64,000 nucleotides of DNA. It comes from an uncultured Granulosicoccaceae bacterium. Its GTDB lineage: Bacteria > Pseudomonadota > Gammaproteobacteria > Granulosicoccales > Granulosicoccaceae. The notes under the pieces were generated by a model. It made no database searches, was not told the DNA's origin, and saw only the letters and a program-made list of their open reading frames with translations. Location: contig CALFCF010000018.1 of NCBI GenBank assembly GCA_937951345.1, positions 1 through 64,000 of the forward strand, written 5' to 3'. Made by a program: the position numbers and the translations under genes. Shown one piece after another: positions 53,018 to 63,313 of this stretch (its first letter is position 1; each line of letters begins with the position of its first letter).

Positions 53018-54364
53018 TTACCTGCGCACAAACCCAGCCGCTTCGGCCTTCGCGTCATAGTTTTTTTGTATAGCGGTCACTGTTTCATCAATGTTCAAAC
53101 TGTTGTTGAGATAGCGTGGAATTTCCTCACCTGCTGCTTCATGTAACAGGTTAATCGTTGCACTGCTGGGGTAGGTAGGTGCGCTCTGTTTTATCACTGT
53201 GTTTGTTCCAACAGCAAAACGATCGGCTTGATAACCTTCCAGTAGCCAGACGGCTTTATCCTGGTGGCTGTGCAATATCTCAGGTACAGCATACTCAAGA
53301 ATAATTTTAAACGCAGTGTCTTCAACTGCAGGATCAATGTTTGCCGGTATGCCAAAACCAACCCACCAAAGCGTTGAGGCAATTGATTGCCGGGTTAGAG
53401 TGTCTGTTTCGTCGTTTTGTTTGTAAACTGGCGCACCGACGAGTTCTGTTGCTGACTTGACCTCAGGCAATGTTGTGTCGCTGTCCAGAATTGCGCTGGC
53501 ACGTGATCCCCAGAGAAATGCCAGTGCATGCTCACCTCCTTGCCAGGCCGCCTGTACCTCATTGATGCCGCGACTTAGGTAGTCCGGAGTCATACAGGTT
53601 GTAAGCTCTTTCATGGTTGACAGCACATCAGCTGTTATCTTTTTATTTAATGTGATTAACCCGTCTTTGTCTGTAAAGTCGCCGCCGGCGGCCATATAGT
53701 AATTAACAAACTCAAGTCCGATATCCCAGCCGGCTTTAAAAGCCGCGGCATAAGGATAGTCTGTGCCATTGCGTTGCAGCACTTTGCATGCGTTTAACAG
53801 ATCGTCAACGGTTTGCGGTACAGAAAGGTTATTCTTTTCAAGTAAATCTTTACGTACATACAAGTGCTGTGCGTTTGCCAGTAGTGCGATGGCGACTGTT
53901 GCATCATTGACACGTATTTTTAAATTTTCTGGAAGTGTCGGTGCGTGCTGTTTGATTAAATAATCAAGCGGCTTCAGAAGTCGTTCGTTCAGTAAAGGCA
54001 CAATGGCGTTGTTACCGGTTATGATCAAATCGAATGAAGACGGATTTTGACTGAGTGCTGGAACTTGTAATTGCCGGTACTGATTCGTTTGATTTGCAGA
54101 AAAATCGATATGAGCCGGTGCGCAGGCTTTGATTGAATCTGCCAGTGCATTCAGAGCAGGAAAGCTGTTTGACAGCAAGCGAACGCTCACCTTATTCTTT
54201 TCTTCGTTAGTCTGCTGGCTTGCTGACGGTACAGACAAACAACTGTCACTGTTTGTCCCGGTCAGATTCTGGGCATTTGTTACATTCAAACCGCATAGCA
54301 GTGCCAGACTTGCTAACAAGGTCCATCTGGAAAATATTAAAGATATGACTGACTGTTTTCGCAT
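53018..54364 (-). CDS. Orphan sugar-type ABC substrate-binding protein
   Basis: A 448-residue exported protein with a signal peptide (FSRWTLLASLALLCGLNVTNAQ, cleaved near residue 32) and a type 2 (maltose/sn-glycerol-phosphate-like) binding fold: SSFDLIITGNNAIVPLL, NLSVPQTVDDLLNACKVL, AFLWGSRAS and TLWWVGFGIPANI. ATG at 54364 is preferred; upstream codons in frame give no signal peptide. No permease or ATPase gene is adjacent, so the partner system is elsewhere or it has another job. The ligand is unknown. Confidence 0.75.
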   Translation of the reverse strand: MRKQSVISLIFSRWTLLASLALLCGLNVTNAQNLTGTNSDSCLSVPSASQQTNEEKNKVSVRLLSNSFPALNALADSIKACAPAHIDFSANQTNQYRQLQVPALSQNPSSFDLIITGNNAIVPLLNERLLKPLDYLIKQHAPTLPENLKIRVNDATVAIALLANAQHLYVRKDLLEKNNLSVPQTVDDLLNACKVLQRNGTDYPYAAAFKAGWDIGLEFVNYYMAAGGDFTDKDGLITLNKKITADVLSTMKELTTCMTPDYLSRGINEVQAAWQGGEHALAFLWGSRASAILDSDTTLPEVKSATELVGAPVYKQNDETDTLTRQSIASTLWWVGFGIPANIDPAVEDTAFKIILEYAVPEILHSHQDKAVWLLEGYQADRFAVGTNTVIKQSAPTYPSSATINLLHEAAGEEIPRYLNNSLNIDETVTAIQKNYDAKAEAAGFVRR

Positions 54365-54712
54365 GTCAGCGCGCTCTATTGCTGTTGAACATAGTGCGGC
54401 TTTTTCAGTTTCTAAACACTTGGTAGAAAAATACGAACTTAAAGGATCGCGTGTGCTTATGCACATGTCCGACAGGGTGCTGCGAGAGATCATTGCGCTG
54501 GATTATTTATCAACGGATGCGATACGAGATTCGGTACAAAGGTAATCAGTGCCGTTGCAGAATTTTTTGAAACACTGTGTCTCACTTAGGGAAAACAAGC
54601 CATTGAGGTAGCAGATGCAGAACCAATACTTCCGTATTGAAAGCGTCTGATTGCTGAATACTAAGTGGCAACTGCTAACAGGCAGGCTTTCGGTTGACCT
54701 ATGTTAACGGCG

Positions 54713-54736
54713 AACCGGTAGGAGATGCTACCGGTT
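54713..54736. terminator. Hairpin between convergent/divergent transcription units near pilU
   Basis: AACCGGTAG / CTACCGGTT, perfect 9 bp with a six-base loop, followed on the plus strand by TGTTTG. It lies 87 bases past the pilU stop. The surrounding gap 54365-54822 shows no credible gene. Confidence 0.55.
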
Positions 54737-54822
54737 TGTTTGCGGATATTTATTCGGTTAATTTTTTCTTCTAAGTATCTCAGGTCATCTCGAAGACCTG
54801 CGTTGCAGACGATTGGTGGGTC

Positions 54823-56262
54823 TTATCCTATTTTCCCCATTCCGATCATACCCATTCCATCGTCATCATCGTCTTCATCACCGGGCTGGGGTGGTTGTTC
54901 TTCGGGTTCTTCATCGAGCGTCAACGTCAAGCCACCACCAGCAGCTGTTTCGGGTGGTGCAGCATCTGCGGCAGTAGGCAAGGGTGTGACATTGTCGGGA
55001 AGTTCGAGCGTATCAAGTTCGGTCTCTGTGTCAGCTGCGGTGTCAGTTGTTGCGCCGGGGATGCCGTTAGAGAGCAGCGCTTCAAGTGATTCATCTTCCT
55101 CGGCCTCTGATTCTGCAGCTTCCGCTTCCACTTCCGCTGTATCCGGGGCGGAACCTCCCCTTAACAACAGAGCAGTTGGATCTTCTTCCTCTTCCTGTTC
55201 AATTTCACCACTGAGCTTCAGTCGCAGACGCAAGTTATTAGCGCTGTCAGCATTCTTCATAGCCTCTTCAACTGAGATGCGACCGGCAACAGCGAGATCG
55301 TATAGAGCACTGTCGAAAGTCTTCATGCCAATGTTTTCTGACTTGCCCATTGTTTCCTTTATGTCATCGAGCTGCCCTTTGATGATCATTTGTTTGATCG
55401 TGTGGGATCCGAGCAGTATTTCGACCGCTGCGCATCGTTTGCCGTCGACGGTGGGTACCAGACGTTGCGAGACTATTGCACGGATGTTGTTACCAATGTC
55501 TGCCAATAGCTGATCGCGTCTTGCTTCGTCGAAAAAGTTAATAATACGGTCGAGTGCCTGGTTAGCATTGTTGGCATGCAGTGTGGAAATCGCCAGATGG
55601 CCGGTTTCGGCGAATGCCAGACAGTGTTCCATGGTTGCCTGATCACGAATCTCACCGATCAGAATGACATCAGGTGCCTGTCGAAGTGTATTTTTCAGTG
55701 CATCTTGAAAACTCAATGTATCAACACCGACTTCACGCTGATTGACGATACATTTTTTGTGGCTGTGTACATATTCAACTGGGTCTTCGATAGTGATTAT
55801 GTGTCCGCCCTTTATCGAATTGCGGTGATCAATCAGTGCGGCGAGTGATGTTGATTTACCGGAACCTGTGCCGCCGACAAACAGAACAAGCCCGTTCTTG
55901 GCTTCAACAACTTCCTTTAGAATTTCAGGTAATTTCAGATCTTCGAATTTTGGAATATCGGTTTGGATGTTTCGGCACACCATTGAAATGGCGTTGCGTT
56001 GGATAAATATATTGATTCGAAAACGTCCAACACCTTGTGGCGAAATGGCCAGATTCATTTCCAGCTTTTGCTCGAATTCCGCCTGTTGATCTTCGTTCAT
56101 TACTTCATAGGCGATTTCTTTAATCTGCTCGGGTGTGAACGGCTCGTCTTGAAGAGGGGTCAACTCGCCGGAAAATTTAGCTGACGGTGGCGCACCTGCT
56201 GCCAGATACAAGTCTGATCCGTCTTCATCGGCCAGCTTCTTCAACATGCTATATATATCCAC
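54823..56262 (-). CDS. pilU: Type IV pilus retraction ATPase PilU with an acidic C-terminal tail
   Basis: Hexameric ATPase of the PilT/PilU family. Walker A is GGTGSGKST (130-138); the Asp-box (HIITIEDPVEYVH), Walker B (DVILIGEIRD) and His-box (ETGHLAISTLHANN) follow. The ATPase part ends near residue 365; ordinary PilU is about 370-390 residues. The remaining 110 or so residues are low-complexity, rich in Glu, Asp, Ala and Thr, ending GDEDDDDDGMGMIGMGKIG, and probably disordered. The start is a GTG at 56262 with AAGGGG upstream; an ATG five codons in is an alternative. No pilT gene is next to it. Confidence 0.88.
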   Translation of the reverse strand: MDIYSMLKKLADEDGSDLYLAAGAPPSAKFSGELTPLQDEPFTPEQIKEIAYEVMNEDQQAEFEQKLEMNLAISPQGVGRFRINIFIQRNAISMVCRNIQTDIPKFEDLKLPEILKEVVEAKNGLVLFVGGTGSGKSTSLAALIDHRNSIKGGHIITIEDPVEYVHSHKKCIVNQREVGVDTLSFQDALKNTLRQAPDVILIGEIRDQATMEHCLAFAETGHLAISTLHANNANQALDRIINFFDEARRDQLLADIGNNIRAIVSQRLVPTVDGKRCAAVEILLGSHTIKQMIIKGQLDDIKETMGKSENIGMKTFDSALYDLAVAGRISVEEAMKNADSANNLRLRLKLSGEIEQEEEEDPTALLLRGGSAPDTAEVEAEAAESEAEEDESLEALLSNGIPGATTDTAADTETELDTLELPDNVTPLPTAADAAPPETAAGGGLTLTLDEEPEEQPPQPGDEDDDDDGMGMIGMGKIG

Positions 56263-56403
56263 GGGTACCCCTTGAAGTCATCAATATCAGTCAGGGTATC
56301 GGCGAATTTGCCGCATTTCTAAGGGCTTGCTGCGACATATGGGATTACAAATCCCCACGCAGCATTGTGAAACTAATTTTTCAACTAACTGCGCAAAGCA
56401 ATA

Positions 56404-59400
56404 CTAAATTGCATTGGCAAGCAATTTGGCATTTCCACCTGCAGCTGTCGTGTCGATACACAAGGTGTTTTCATGAATCATCGGGCAAATGTCAAACGCT
56501 GATGTCAAAAGCGGCACAATAGGTCCATCCCGACGTGCCAGTGTTTTCCTGAACGCATGTATAGAAGCGTTGAGTGGTGAAACACATAGACCTGAAAGGT
56601 GATTGATAGATTTCACGCTGTCTGGATTGACCGCTGATTCGATAGCAATCAATGACGGAAGTGTTAAAGACAAATTCGTATCACCCACGTGAGACTGCAA
56701 GGTATTTTTTACAGCATCAACCAACGAGCTGCAAATGAGTTCGGCATTAGCTCCCGCAACAACAGCACCGTTGCCAGCAGATAAAAGTGCGAGTAAAAAC
56801 AATACGCATTCTTCTGCATTATCTTCCAGCACAACCAGAAACGTACCGGCTGGTTCCATCGACAACCGGTTACTCTCTCCTGTCGGGCCGGGCAAATCTA
56901 TCGTTATGTGGAAATGTGTATCCAGCATTGCGCCGAGGCGCAGGATGCGCTGGGAAAATTCAGGCTTTGTCAGCGAAGGAATATTGTTTATTAGTGCCTC
57001 GTTTTCCAGTAGTTGTGCGAAAAAGCGCTGATGATCGTTTAAAGCGGTGCTTATACTGGTTGGTGTTGTCAGAAATGTGTTCTCCGCTTCTAGCTGAGCG
57101 AGCATGGCTGTTCGCTCAAGCCGGTGGCCAGCCCGCTGTTTGTGGATGTCGTCAAACGCCTGCGTTAATGTGTTGATTCCTGCCGACTGTTCGGGTTGGT
57201 TGTCTGGCGTTACGGTTGTTGCTGTTTTATTGGCAGGAATTTCCGTAGAGCCCGTATCGGTATTTGTCTCCCAGCTTAAGAACCGTAGTAAATAGTGTGG
57301 CCCACCGGCCTTGGGCCCAGTGCCCGATAAGCCGTGTCCACCAAATGGTTGAGTGCCCACAACGGCACCGATCTGATTGCGATTGATATACAGGTTGCCC
57401 ACATTAATCCTGTCTGATATTTCCTGTACACGTTCATCCACGCGTGTGTGTAAGCCGAAGGTCAACCCGTAACCTTTAGCGTTTATTTGATCCACGACAG
57501 AGTTAATTTCGTTTGAATCGAAGCTGTATATATGCAGGACTGGTCCGAAAACTTCCTCATCAACTTCAGCGATACTTTTTACATGGTAAAGACTTGGCAG
57601 TACGAAATGGCCTTGATCGGGTGCATCTGCGGCGAGCGACGATTGATGCAATAGCTGGCCTCGTTGTGTCAGTGTGTTGCAGTAATTAATGATCGAGGTC
57701 TGTGCGTCACGATCAATGACGGGACCCAGATCACTCTTTAACAGACCGGGATCATCGACAACCAATAAGTCCATTGCACCCTTTAGCATCGTGACTATTT
57801 TGTCTTTGATATCCGATTGCACACATAGCAGGCGCAAGGCCGAGCAACGTTGTCCTGCGCTTCTGAATGCAGAATCAACAATGTCGCGCACAGCTTGTTC
57901 AGGCAATGCGGTAGAATCCACAATCATCGCGTTAATTCCGCCAGTCTCGGCGATAAATGGCAATTCAGCTTTTGGATTTTCAGCCAGTTTTTGATTGATA
58001 ATTTGTGCCGTGCGCGTCGATCCGGTAAAACACACACCGGCGACTGCTTGGTGCGCTACCAGTGCTGCCCCCAGTATTGAACCTGCGCCGGGTAATAATT
58101 GCAGTGCCGCCTCCGGAATACCGGCTTCATGCATTAGTGCCACTGCACGGGACGCAATCAGTGGCGTCTGTTCTGCCGGTTTAGCGATAACACAATTGCC
58201 AGTGACAAGGGCTGCTGCTATCTGTCCGGTGAAAATAGCGAGCGGAAAATTCCACGGCGAAATACAGACGAAAGTTCCATAGGGCTGTGCTTGTTGAGCG
58301 GTTGCATCAAAGAGTAGCGCTTGCGCCTGCACGGCGTAATAGCGCAGAAAGTCCACAGCTTCACGAATTTCCGCGATACTATCGTCTAGTGTTTTGCCGG
58401 CTTCCCGGCACGTGAGTTCCACCAGTTCAGCAGTATGTGACTCGTAAAGGTCGGCGATACGCAGCAGACAAGCCGCTCTGTCATCAACGTGTGTGCTTTG
58501 CCAGGCATTGATTCCATCTTGCGCATATTGAAATGCGGCATCGGCAATTGTCCCGTCTGCATCATCACAAAAACCGACAGTTTCACCAGTCGCCGGATTT
58601 TTAATTAGCCGGCAATCCGTTGGGGCAGGCACCGCGCTTTCTCTGTAGCCGGGTTGCATCGGTGCGGCATACCATTGCTTATCGTTGAAAGTGGCGCGGG
58701 TTTCTCGCAGACTTTCCAGCGCCAGCGGATCGTTGATATCGAAGCCGCGGGAATTCACACGCTCATTGCCGTATAAACTTGCCGGCAGTGGAATACCCGG
58801 GTGCATAAGCCCGGTTTCATTGGGGTCACTCTGCGTCAGAGCGTGTAACGAGTTCTGTACGACTGTAAACGGGTCACGTGCGATCTCTTCGGGCGAAATA
58901 GATTCATCGACCAGTTGGTTAACGAAAGAACTGTTGGCACCGTTCTCAAGCAAACGCCTGACAAGGTAGGCGAGTAAATCTTCGTGGGCACCCACTGGCG
59001 CATAGATACGGCAGCGTGTTTGATGCTTTTCATGCACGAGGCGATGCAATGTGTCTCCCATGCCATGTAAGCGTTGGAACTCAAAAATATCATGATTGCC
59101 ACGACTGACATTACCCGCAAGTTGATGAACGGCAGCGACGGTGTGAGCATTGTGCGTGGCGAATTGAGGATAAATTCGATCGACCATGCCGAGAAGTTTC
59201 TTTGCGCAGCAGATATAAGCAACGTCCGTATGTTCTTTGCGTGTAAAAACAGGGTAGTCGTCAAAGCCACTGACCTGTGCGCGTTTTACTTCAGTGTCCC
59301 AGTAAGCACCTTTGACAAGACGCACCATGATTCTTCTGTCCAGTCGTTGTGCCATGTCATATAGCCAATCAATTACGAACGATGCGCGTTTTGAGTAGGC

Positions 59401-60357
59401 TTGTACAACGATGCCGAAACCATCCCAGCCTGCCAGGCCTGGCGCTGAAAGGACTTCTTCGATGACATCCAATGACAGGTCCAGTCTGTCAGCTTCTTCT
59501 GCATCAATGTTGAATCCCATGTTGGCAGACTTTGCCAGCATAGCCAGGGAGCGAGTGCGCGATACCAGTTCCACCATAACCTGTTCACGCTGCCGGTATT
59601 CATAGCGTGGGTATAACGCAGAGAGTTTTACTGAGATGCCGGGATTCTCCGCGACGGTATCGTAGTGACAGTGTTTGCCGAGAGAAGCAACTGCTTCGGA
59701 GTAGGCAAGATGATAGCGTTTCGCATCGGCATCGGTCATTGCCGCCTCACCCAGCATGTCATACGAATAAGTAAAACCCTTGTTGACGGCGTCTTCCGAA
59801 TTCTCGATTGCAGCATTGATGTTTTCACCAAGCACAAACTGATTGCCCAGTTCACGGATGGCCTGATTAACGGCTGTTCGAACCACCGGCTCGCCCAGTC
59901 GGCGTACGGCACCACGCAATGTGCCAACAATGCCTTCGGGTTCATCGGCAATCAGTGTACCTGTCAGCATGAGTGCCCAGGTCGACGCATTCACTAGTGA
60001 CGAACTTGACTGACCCAGATGTTTGCCCCAGTTAGCCGGAGAGATCTTGTCATGAATCAGAGCGTCAACAGTTTCATTGTCTGGTACACGCAATAGAGCC
60101 TCCGCCAGACACATCAAGGCAACGCCTTCATCCGTGCTAAGACCGTATTCAGCCAGAAAACTTTCCATCAGAAGCGGGTCGGAGCTGTCGCGCACCGCAT
60201 TAACCAGTGATTCTGCGGCTTCAGAAATTTGGCTGCGCTGCGTTTCGGACAGATCGGCTTCTTCTATCAGTTGTTCAAGCAGCAATGCTTCATCGATGTA
60301 CTGGTTTTCCCGTAGTATCTGGCGCAGCACCTGATTGGATGACTTTGTTTGATTCAT
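56404..60357 (-). CDS. putA: Bifunctional proline dehydrogenase / L-glutamate gamma-semialdehyde dehydrogenase PutA
   Basis: A 1317-residue enzyme oxidising proline to glutamate, with electrons going first to FAD/ubiquinone and then to NAD. Order: helical arm, PRODH barrel (about 190-560, with RIMVRLVKGAYWDTEVK), linker, aldehyde dehydrogenase domain (FVCISPWNFPLAIFTGQIAAAL; catalytic Cys in SAGQRCSALR), then a C-terminal ALDH-like domain of about 170 residues. It lacks the N-terminal ribbon-helix-helix DNA-binding domain of E. coli PutA, so it should not repress its own gene. It is divergent from the gene at 60589. Confidence 0.95.
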   Translation of the reverse strand: MNQTKSSNQVLRQILRENQYIDEALLLEQLIEEADLSETQRSQISEAAESLVNAVRDSSDPLLMESFLAEYGLSTDEGVALMCLAEALLRVPDNETVDALIHDKISPANWGKHLGQSSSSLVNASTWALMLTGTLIADEPEGIVGTLRGAVRRLGEPVVRTAVNQAIRELGNQFVLGENINAAIENSEDAVNKGFTYSYDMLGEAAMTDADAKRYHLAYSEAVASLGKHCHYDTVAENPGISVKLSALYPRYEYRQREQVMVELVSRTRSLAMLAKSANMGFNIDAEEADRLDLSLDVIEEVLSAPGLAGWDGFGIVVQAYSKRASFVIDWLYDMAQRLDRRIMVRLVKGAYWDTEVKRAQVSGFDDYPVFTRKEHTDVAYICCAKKLLGMVDRIYPQFATHNAHTVAAVHQLAGNVSRGNHDIFEFQRLHGMGDTLHRLVHEKHQTRCRIYAPVGAHEDLLAYLVRRLLENGANSSFVNQLVDESISPEEIARDPFTVVQNSLHALTQSDPNETGLMHPGIPLPASLYGNERVNSRGFDINDPLALESLRETRATFNDKQWYAAPMQPGYRESAVPAPTDCRLIKNPATGETVGFCDDADGTIADAAFQYAQDGINAWQSTHVDDRAACLLRIADLYESHTAELVELTCREAGKTLDDSIAEIREAVDFLRYYAVQAQALLFDATAQQAQPYGTFVCISPWNFPLAIFTGQIAAALVTGNCVIAKPAEQTPLIASRAVALMHEAGIPEAALQLLPGAGSILGAALVAHQAVAGVCFTGSTRTAQIINQKLAENPKAELPFIAETGGINAMIVDSTALPEQAVRDIVDSAFRSAGQRCSALRLLCVQSDIKDKIVTMLKGAMDLLVVDDPGLLKSDLGPVIDRDAQTSIINYCNTLTQRGQLLHQSSLAADAPDQGHFVLPSLYHVKSIAEVDEEVFGPVLHIYSFDSNEINSVVDQINAKGYGLTFGLHTRVDERVQEISDRINVGNLYINRNQIGAVVGTQPFGGHGLSGTGPKAGGPHYLLRFLSWETNTDTGSTEIPANKTATTVTPDNQPEQSAGINTLTQAFDDIHKQRAGHRLERTAMLAQLEAENTFLTTPTSISTALNDHQRFFAQLLENEALINNIPSLTKPEFSQRILRLGAMLDTHFHITIDLPGPTGESNRLSMEPAGTFLVVLEDNAEECVLFLLALLSAGNGAVVAGANAELICSSLVDAVKNTLQSHVGDTNLSLTLPSLIAIESAVNPDSVKSINHLSGLCVSPLNASIHAFRKTLARRDGPIVPLLTSAFDICPMIHENTLCIDTTAAGGNAKLLANAI

Positions 60358-60588
60358 TGCCTGGTTATTTATTTTGTTTAATGGGGTGCATTAGTGAAAT
60401 ACGCCGTCCTGGAATAACGCCAATGGAGCAATGGAGTCAGGTAGCTCATGTATCATATGCAGGACTATACGGCAAAAATTACAACCACTTGTGGGCATGG
60501 CCCGACTGGCTTGTGGTTTCTCTGATGCAATATTTACCGGAAATTGCGGTATAGCCGTTAGCATTATCAATTGTGCCGGTCAGTAGCT

Positions 60589-62019
60589 ATGAAGAATCTG
60601 TACCAAATAATTTTCAAACAGGTGGATCCGAGTTTTTTATCGGTATTCCGGATGGGTTTTGGTGCGATCCTGCTTTTTGACTGTATTAATTACGGTATCT
60701 TTCTGTGTTTACAGTGCGATTATCACGATACTGACTTGTTGTTCAAATACGCGGGTTTTGAATGGATCCATCCGCTATCGACCATCGGTTTAAAGGCACT
60801 GTGGCTGATTATGGGTATCTTTGCCGCCGGTGTCATGCTGGGTTGGTATTACCGCTTCAGTATGATCGCTTTCACGATCGGCTTTACCTATCAATTTTTA
60901 CTCGATGAAGCACTTTATCTTAATCACTTTTATATGGTGATTTTGTTTTGTGTGCTGATGTGCTTTATACCGGCGAATCGACACTGGGCAATGGATGCCA
61001 AGCGTCATCCTGCAACAGCATGCACGACGATCAGTAACTGGCCAAGATTTCTGTTGGGGGCGCAACTTGAAATTATTCTGATTTACGCGGGCTTGGTTAA
61101 AATAAACTATGACTGGTTGAATCTTGAGCCATTGCGCTTGTGGTTAACTGCCAGCAGTGCTGACGAAGGGCCTTTGTTGCAACTGCTAACCATGGACTGG
61201 GGTATCGCGATCGCCGCTTATGGCTCCATTCTGCTGCATCTGGTTGGGGCACCACTGCTGTTATTCAAGCGTACACGATTATACGTACTGGCTGCGTATG
61301 CCTGTTTCCACATTACCAATGCATTCGTATTCAATATTGGTATTTTCCCGTGGTTTACGTTGTTTGGTAGCCTGGTATTGTTTGATGCCGACTGGCCACG
61401 CCAATTCTGGAACTGGTTACGCAGCCGTATCAGTTGGTTACAGCAACGCTACCGGAAGTTGTCTTTTCCGGACATCCCGCAAACACCGGTATTGTCAACA
61501 TCAGCAAATCACTTGATTGTGGCTGGCATCACTGCGTGGTTGCTTGTGCAATTGCTTGCACCGTGGCGCCACCTGGTATTGCCCGGAGATGTTGCCTGGA
61601 ATGAGGTTGGGCATCGATACAGTTGGCGAATGAAACTTCGCTCCAAGCGAGGAGTGGCGCGATTTATTGTTACAGGTTCAGATGCCGGTGGTGAACAGCG
61701 CTGGTCGATAGATCCGGCAAACCACCTCAACCTGCGCCAGACACGCAAGATGCCTTGTATCCCGGATATGGTCTGGCAGTTCGGGCAGTTTCTGGAGCAG
61801 GAATACAAGAATAAAGGGTTCGACAACGTTGCTGTTTATGCGGACATTCGTTGTTCGTTGAACGGACGACGTTATGCGCGATTTATCGATCCCACGGTGG
61901 ATCTGACCAAAATAAGTCGATATACCCATCCGGATGAATGGATCGTGCCGCTGAACGAGCCACACAGGGATCCTGTCATTTCGCGGATGTTGGCGCGTAT
62001 AACGGGAAGCAACATTTGA
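60589..62019 (+). CDS. Vitamin K-dependent gamma-carboxylase-like (HTTM) membrane protein
   Basis: A 476-residue integral membrane protein with about eight hydrophobic segments and the horizontally-transferred-transmembrane (HTTM) layout of vitamin K-dependent gamma-carboxylase. Stretches typical of the group are LNHFYMVILFCVLMCFIPANR, IILIYAGLVKINYDWLNLEPLRLWL, and the periplasmic WNEVGHRYSWRMKLRSKRG. Bacterial homologues have unknown chemistry and few have been tested. ATG at 60589 is chosen. Its neighbours, a cytochrome b561-YceI fusion and YceI, suggest a quinone or lipid-linked function, but that is only suggestive. Confidence 0.82.
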   Translation: MKNLYQIIFKQVDPSFLSVFRMGFGAILLFDCINYGIFLCLQCDYHDTDLLFKYAGFEWIHPLSTIGLKALWLIMGIFAAGVMLGWYYRFSMIAFTIGFTYQFLLDEALYLNHFYMVILFCVLMCFIPANRHWAMDAKRHPATACTTISNWPRFLLGAQLEIILIYAGLVKINYDWLNLEPLRLWLTASSADEGPLLQLLTMDWGIAIAAYGSILLHLVGAPLLLFKRTRLYVLAAYACFHITNAFVFNIGIFPWFTLFGSLVLFDADWPRQFWNWLRSRISWLQQRYRKLSFPDIPQTPVLSTSANHLIVAGITAWLLVQLLAPWRHLVLPGDVAWNEVGHRYSWRMKLRSKRGVARFIVTGSDAGGEQRWSIDPANHLNLRQTRKMPCIPDMVWQFGQFLEQEYKNKGFDNVAVYADIRCSLNGRRYARFIDPTVDLTKISRYTHPDEWIVPLNEPHRDPVISRMLARITGSNI

Positions 62020-62032
62020 TCGACGGTAGACT

Positions 62033-63256
62033 CTACTCAGGGCGCGTTAACGACACATTGAACCTGATAATGACATCCACTGCAGCGACTTTGCCATCCG
62101 GTTCCTCGACGCTGCCAACATCAAAATCGAGTCGGTTAATACTGAACTCCCCACTGGCACGACCGTTGTCATCAGTCGTCAGGGTAAACGCGACAGATTG
62201 TGTAACATCCCGTATTGTCAATTCACCTTCAACCCGGAAATCAGAGTCGGATGTACTTTTGTCGTCGATTGCAATCCGGCTTGAATAAAAACTGGCCTGT
62301 GGAAAGCGCATGCTGTCGAACCATCCAGCTTCGGGCAATGCGTCGTCTATTTGAGGGCTGCGAGCATCACTGGTTGCGGTATTGACAACAGCTCGCAGTA
62401 TGGACGCTTCGGGATTATTTGTATCGAACACGGCATACGCCCATGCATCCGGAAATTTACCTGTTAGTTCACCATTCATCACGACAACGCTGTAGGTCAC
62501 TTCGGCAGCGGGCCAGGTTGATGGATCGTTTATTGAGTTATCGTTGATTTCCGTGCTGGATTGCGATTGTAAATCAACACTGTTCGAGTCGTGATTTGCG
62601 GCGATCTGGAAAAGTACGATAGCGCCCACCAGTGCTGCCAGAAATCCGACCAACAGTCTCATGCCATCTGCAAACGAGCCATCTGTCAGGTCCGGTCGCA
62701 TACGAGCGAATATGTCATCACGCAGAATCAGCTGGTGTCTTAGAGCTGCCGCTACATGCAGCAGCAATAGAACGATCATCACCATCGAAGCATAGTGATG
62801 AATATTAAGAAACTGCTGCGTTAGTGCTTCGCGCTCCGGTGCTGTCGATACCCATGGCAGATGTGGAATGCGGATCAGATCAAACAGGTAAGTTGATATG
62901 TTTAGCGGAGAAGCAGATACCATTAGCCAGCCACTGATGGGCATTGCAACCATCAGGATATAGAAAGTCCAGTGACTACTGTGCGCGGCAAATCGTTCCC
63001 AGCCACGCATTGTGTCAGGTAGCGCCGGAGCCCGATGTGTAAAGCGCCAAACCAGTCTCAGCAAGGTCAAGAGCAGGATCGTCAGCCCGAACGACTTGTG
63101 CCATTGCGTTAGAGAAAAGCGTAGCGAGTCAGCTTCGTCCAGCGACGTCATGAACTTACCGCCGGCTAGCATACCGATAATCACGATTGCCATTGTCCAG
63201 TGAAGAACAATAGCAACATGGCTATAGCGACTATTCGTGCGTGTTGAATTCGGCAT
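62033..63256 (-). CDS. Cytochrome b561 - YceI fusion protein
   Basis: A 407-residue membrane protein. Residues 1-185 form a four-helix cytochrome b561 domain with heme His in HVAIVLHW, QWHKSFG, AAHSSHW and NIHHYASM. A further membrane helix (about 205-225) leads to a periplasmic YceI domain (about 245-405; DFRVEGELTIRDVTQSVAFTL, FSINRLDFDVG). YceI folds bind polyisoprenoids or quinone-like lipids, so the fusion could pass electrons between the quinone pool and a bound lipid. The next gene on the strand is a separate YceI. Confidence 0.9.
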   Translation of the reverse strand: MPNSTRTNSRYSHVAIVLHWTMAIVIIGMLAGGKFMTSLDEADSLRFSLTQWHKSFGLTILLLTLLRLVWRFTHRAPALPDTMRGWERFAAHSSHWTFYILMVAMPISGWLMVSASPLNISTYLFDLIRIPHLPWVSTAPEREALTQQFLNIHHYASMVMIVLLLLHVAAALRHQLILRDDIFARMRPDLTDGSFADGMRLLVGFLAALVGAIVLFQIAANHDSNSVDLQSQSSTEINDNSINDPSTWPAAEVTYSVVVMNGELTGKFPDAWAYAVFDTNNPEASILRAVVNTATSDARSPQIDDALPEAGWFDSMRFPQASFYSSRIAIDDKSTSDSDFRVEGELTIRDVTQSVAFTLTTDDNGRASGEFSINRLDFDVGSVEEPDGKVAAVDVIIRFNVSLTRPE

Positions 63257-63313
63257 GCCTCTGAGTACTCTGAGCCTGTGATCCCTTATTGACCTGTGTG
63301 ATTCGGCGGTTTG

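Noticed and set aside
54725-55513. 262-codon plus-strand open frame rich in Ser
   Set aside because: It is the complement of the acidic low-complexity tail of PilU; GAA/GAT codons read backwards as Ser/Phe give a long open frame. No family likeness.
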